Positions 61,429 through 64,000 of a stretch of 64,000 bases of DNA are shown here, one piece after another. Source of the stretch: Pseudomonadales bacterium (GTDB lineage Bacteria; Pseudomonadota; Gammaproteobacteria; Pseudomonadales; Halieaceae); assembly GCA_024234675.1 (NCBI GenBank), contig JACKNU010000001.1:310001-374000 (forward strand), read 5' to 3'. Each line of letters begins with the position of its first letter. The first letter of the stretch is position 1. The position numbers and the translations under genes are program-made. Below the pieces are notes generated by a model that was given only the letters and a program-made list of their open reading frames with translations, searched no databases and had not been told where the DNA came from.

Positions 61429-61533
61429 ATTTGCGCGAGATCAAGGATAGCCCGGTGTCATGGAGGTAGCATTGCAGGGTTAATTTTCCCGCCAACCCCT
61501 GGCTGCGCAGCCAGCACTTTCCGGAGCAGAATC

Positions 61534-63681
61534 ATGACCGAGATACTCGATAGCGTTGCAGCCTGTGTGGACCAGGCGATTGCCCGTGTGGGCACCGACC
61601 TTGTGCTGATGGCGCCGCTGGGACTTGGCAAGCCGGTGCAGCTGATCAACGCGTTTTACCAGCGGGCCGTGACCGACCCGGCCATAAACCTGCACATATA
61701 CACCGCACTGTGCCTGGAAACCCCGCCGCTGGGGGAGGGCGTCCAGGCGAGCCTGGCGGGTCCCATCAAGGAGCGCCTGTTCGGCGACTACGAGGAACTG
61801 GCGTTCATGCAACCCATGCGCGCCGGGACCCTGCCGGCGAATATCCAGATCAGTGAGCTGTATTTCAAGGCCGGCTCGATGAAGAACGTTCCCGGGGCGC
61901 AGCGCAACTACATCTCCAGCAACTACACCCATATCGCCCGCGATATGTTCGCCGCCGGCGCCAACGTGCTGGTGCAGCTGGTTGCCGCCCGGGACACCCC
62001 CGAGGGGCTATCCGTCAGTCTGTCTTCCAACCCCGATACCGGCATCGAACTGATGCAACTGTACGCGGACTCCGACCGGACCTGCATTTCCATAGGCCAG
62101 GTCCACGCGGACATGCCCTACATGGAAAACGATGCCGAGATCGGCGTGAACGCCATGGACCTGCTGGTACGCAATCCGCAGTACGACAAGACCCTGTTCG
62201 CGGTGCCCAACGCCGCAGTGCCCATGCAGGATTACGCCACCGCCCTGCACGCCAGTTCCCTCATTGCCGATGGCGGCACCCTGCAGATCGGCATCGGTTC
62301 CCTGGGAGACGCAGTGGCCTACAGCTGTATTCTGCGGCAACAGCACAACAGTGAGTACCGCGCGGCGATCGAGGCCCTGACCCACCAGAAGGTGGCCCTC
62401 ACCGACGCCTGCGAGCCCTTTGAGCAGGGCCTGTATGTATCTACCGAAATGTTCGTCAACGGCATGATGCACCTGATCGAGCAGGGCGTGGTCAAGCGCC
62501 GGGTCTACGACAACCTGGCGTTGCAGCAGGGTCTCAACGGGGGCGCAATCGATCACCGCATCGACGCACGGCTGTACGACTATGCCCGGGACAAGGGCCT
62601 GATCCCGGCGCGCCTGGATGAGGCCGCCCTGGCGGAACTGCAGTATTGGGGAATCCTGGGGGAGGACACCAGACTGGCAGGCGATGGGCTGGTGATTGCC
62701 GGCCGGGACCAGGCTAACGACATGGACGATCCCGGTACCCGGACGGCAGTGCTCGCCGCGGGTGAGGGGCGCGCCCTGCGCCACGGCCGCATCCTGCACG
62801 GCGGCTTCTTTCTCGGCCCCGCGGATTTCTACCGCAAGTTGCGGGAACTGGATGCTGCCGGGCAGGAAAAAATCTGTATGACCGGGGTCAGCCGCACCAA
62901 CCAGTTGCTGCTCGACTATCACCTGTACTGCGCCCAGCGGCAGAAGGCGCGCTTCGTCAATACCGGCATGATGGTCACCCTGACCGGCGCGGTGGCGTCC
63001 GATGCATTGGAGGACGGCACCGTGATCAGCGGCGTCGGCGGCCAGTACAATTTTGTCGCCATGGCCCACGACCTGCCAGGCGCGCGCTCCATCCTCTGTA
63101 TCCGCAGCACCCGCGGCAGCGGCAAGCAGCTGCGCTCCAATGTGGTGCCGTTTTACGGCCACATCACGATTCCCAAGCACCTGCGGGACGTCATCGTCAC
63201 CGAGTACGGGGTGGCGGACCTGCGCGGACAGAGTGATTCGGAAATCATCAAACGCCTGATCAACATTGCCGACTCGCGCTTCCAGACGGAGCTGCTGGAA
63301 TTCGCCAAGAATCACGGCAAGCTGGAACGGGATTACCGCATACCCTTCGAGGCGCGCAACAATACCCCCGAGCGCCTGCAACAGCAGCTGGCGCCGTTGT
63401 ACCAGGCCGGGCTGCTGCCGTCCTACCCCTTTGGCACCGACCTCACCGAGCAGGAACTGGCACTGGCCGCCAGTCTCAAGAAGATCCAGGCGCTGAGCGA
63501 GGAACCCGGCCATTTTATCGCCACGGCCGCCCGGGCACTGTTGCACAAGGGCAATGAGGAGGCGGCCCGGCCCTTCCTGGAACGCTTGCACCTGGAGCAC
63601 CCGGACACCACCAAAGACTTCCTGATCCAGCAGTTGCTGATGCTGGAACTGGATGAGCAGGGTTCCCTCAAGGTCAGGTGA
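61534..63681 (+). CDS. Acetyl-CoA hydrolase/transferase-family protein, large form
   Basis: A 715-residue CoA-transferase-fold protein. The N-terminal half contains RNYISSNYTHIARDMFAAG and LQIGIGSLGDAVAY (with the glycine-rich CoA site); the C-terminal acetyl-CoA hydrolase domain has VNTGMMVTLTGAVASDALE, SGVGGQYNF and VTEYGVADLRGQSDSEI. Common members are about 430-640 residues; the excess is mainly at the C-terminus (after about residue 600, helical and Glu/Leu-rich). It would move or hydrolyse CoA from short acyl groups. A 105-bp gap precedes it and it is monocistronic with respect to the next gene. Confidence 0.88.
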   Translation: MTEILDSVAACVDQAIARVGTDLVLMAPLGLGKPVQLINAFYQRAVTDPAINLHIYTALCLETPPLGEGVQASLAGPIKERLFGDYEELAFMQPMRAGTLPANIQISELYFKAGSMKNVPGAQRNYISSNYTHIARDMFAAGANVLVQLVAARDTPEGLSVSLSSNPDTGIELMQLYADSDRTCISIGQVHADMPYMENDAEIGVNAMDLLVRNPQYDKTLFAVPNAAVPMQDYATALHASSLIADGGTLQIGIGSLGDAVAYSCILRQQHNSEYRAAIEALTHQKVALTDACEPFEQGLYVSTEMFVNGMMHLIEQGVVKRRVYDNLALQQGLNGGAIDHRIDARLYDYARDKGLIPARLDEAALAELQYWGILGEDTRLAGDGLVIAGRDQANDMDDPGTRTAVLAAGEGRALRHGRILHGGFFLGPADFYRKLRELDAAGQEKICMTGVSRTNQLLLDYHLYCAQRQKARFVNTGMMVTLTGAVASDALEDGTVISGVGGQYNFVAMAHDLPGARSILCIRSTRGSGKQLRSNVVPFYGHITIPKHLRDVIVTEYGVADLRGQSDSEIIKRLINIADSRFQTELLEFAKNHGKLERDYRIPFEARNNTPERLQQQLAPLYQAGLLPSYPFGTDLTEQELALAASLKKIQALSEEPGHFIATAARALLHKGNEEAARPFLERLHLEHPDTTKDFLIQQLLMLELDEQGSLKVR

Positions 63682-63739
63682 CGGGCCAGGCGGTTTACGC
63701 CGGCTGGCGGACCCCGCGGGGAACAGGTATGCTCCGGGC

Positions 63740-64000
63740 ATGCCACAGCACCTGGACGACAAACTGGTCATCGCCATCTCTTCCCGGGCCCTGTTCAACC
63801 TGGACGAGAGCCACCGGGTCTATGAGAGCGAGGGCCTGGAAGCCTACTCCGCCTACCAGGTACAGCGGGAGGACGAACCCCTGGAGCCAGGCGAGGCCTT
63901 CCCACTGGTGCACAAACTGCTCAGGCTCAACGACCGCCTGGGGGAAAACTCCCAGGTGGAGGTCGTGCTGCTGTCTCGCAACAGCGCCGACACCGGTTTG
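63740..64000 (+). CDS. 5'-nucleotidase family protein, N-terminal fragment
   Basis: The first 87 residues of a gene that runs off the right edge. ATG 63740 begins MPQHLDDKLVIAISSRALF, followed by NLDESHRVYESEGLEAY and EVVLLSRNSADTGL, the conserved start of the PF06189 5'-nucleotidase family (related to cytosolic 5'-nucleotidase IA). Full-length members are about 300 residues. It would dephosphorylate nucleoside monophosphates. It starts 58 bp after the CoA-transferase-family gene. Confidence 0.85.
   Translation, partial: MPQHLDDKLVIAISSRALFNLDESHRVYESEGLEAYSAYQVQREDEPLEPGEAFPLVHKLLRLNDRLGENSQVEVVLLSRNSADTGL

Overview
The window is ordinary chromosomal DNA from a GC-rich gammaproteobacterium. 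From 1 to about 28.8 kb the gene order closely follows the pseudomonad block running from the methylthioinosine phosphorylase gene through mfd, the long GAPDH gene, nqrABCDEF, lolCDE, comEC, exbBD, msbA, lpxK, kdsB and murB, followed here by uvrC and pgsA. Na+-NQR, two EstB-type serine hydrolases, an Rv3520c-like luciferase-family oxidoreductase, a phytanoyl-CoA dioxygenase-family protein and a Spinster-type MFS carrier would suit a marine member of the Cellvibrionales (Halieaceae-like), but that placement is inference. There are no insertion sequences, prophage genes, CRISPR arrays or integrases.

Layout. 0-4.8 kb: end of a purine-phosphorylase gene, then csiV and mfd (minus strand). 5.0-6.5 kb: long-type GAPDH. 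6.7-13.9 kb: a complete Na+-NQR locus, nqrABCDEF with the flavin transferase apbE and the maturation factor nqrM. 13.9-28.8 kb: cell envelope and housekeeping, comprising lipoprotein sorting (lolCDE), a DUF2062 protein, DNA uptake (comEC), an ExbB/ExbD pair, lipid A and Kdo synthesis (msbA, lpxK, kdsB), a low-molecular-weight phosphatase, murB, uvrC and pgsA. Many of these genes overlap by a few bases and several use GTG or TTG starts.

28.8-31.8 kb is the least ordinary stretch. Enterobacteria keep pgsA-glyW-cysT together. Here tRNA-Gly and tRNA-Cys are 2.7 kb apart. Before tRNA-Gly lies a truncated 5'-half copy of the same tRNA. After it come three tandem 67-bp repeats that each contain the tRNA's 3' end, then a 616-residue lipoprotein with calcium-binding-type repeats and a CAP domain, then about 530 bp with no recognisable gene. 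tRNA-Cys has its own promoter.

31.9-44.5 kb: folA, an EstB-type hydrolase with an atypical SDR and a thioredoxin-fold isomerase, lemA with a DUF2207 membrane protein, an M32 carboxypeptidase, and a group consisting of photolyase, sirtuin, TIGR01777 epimerase and MerR regulator that resembles light-response loci; then a YebC/YeeN-type regulator. 44.5-51.7 kb: a second EstB paralogue and a minus-strand run (pectinacetylesterase-like lipoprotein, PhyH-family oxygenase, two MFS carriers, LLM oxidoreductase). 51.8-53.1 kb: moaCDE. 53.1-64 kb: flavin reductase, NUDIX, Bcp, metallo-hydrolase, SnoaL-like protein, GST, MarR, exonuclease III, yajC away from secDF, a D-cysteine desulfhydrase/ACC deaminase-family protein, an AGCS symporter, a large acetyl-CoA hydrolase/transferase and the start of a 5'-nucleotidase gene cut by the window edge.

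I found no clear new multi-gene system. The items best worth a second look are the tRNA-Gly-derived tandem repeats and the split glyW/cysT locus, the apparent 12-residue duplication of the flavin-attachment motif in NqrB, and an intrinsic terminator lying inside the signal-peptide codons of apbE.
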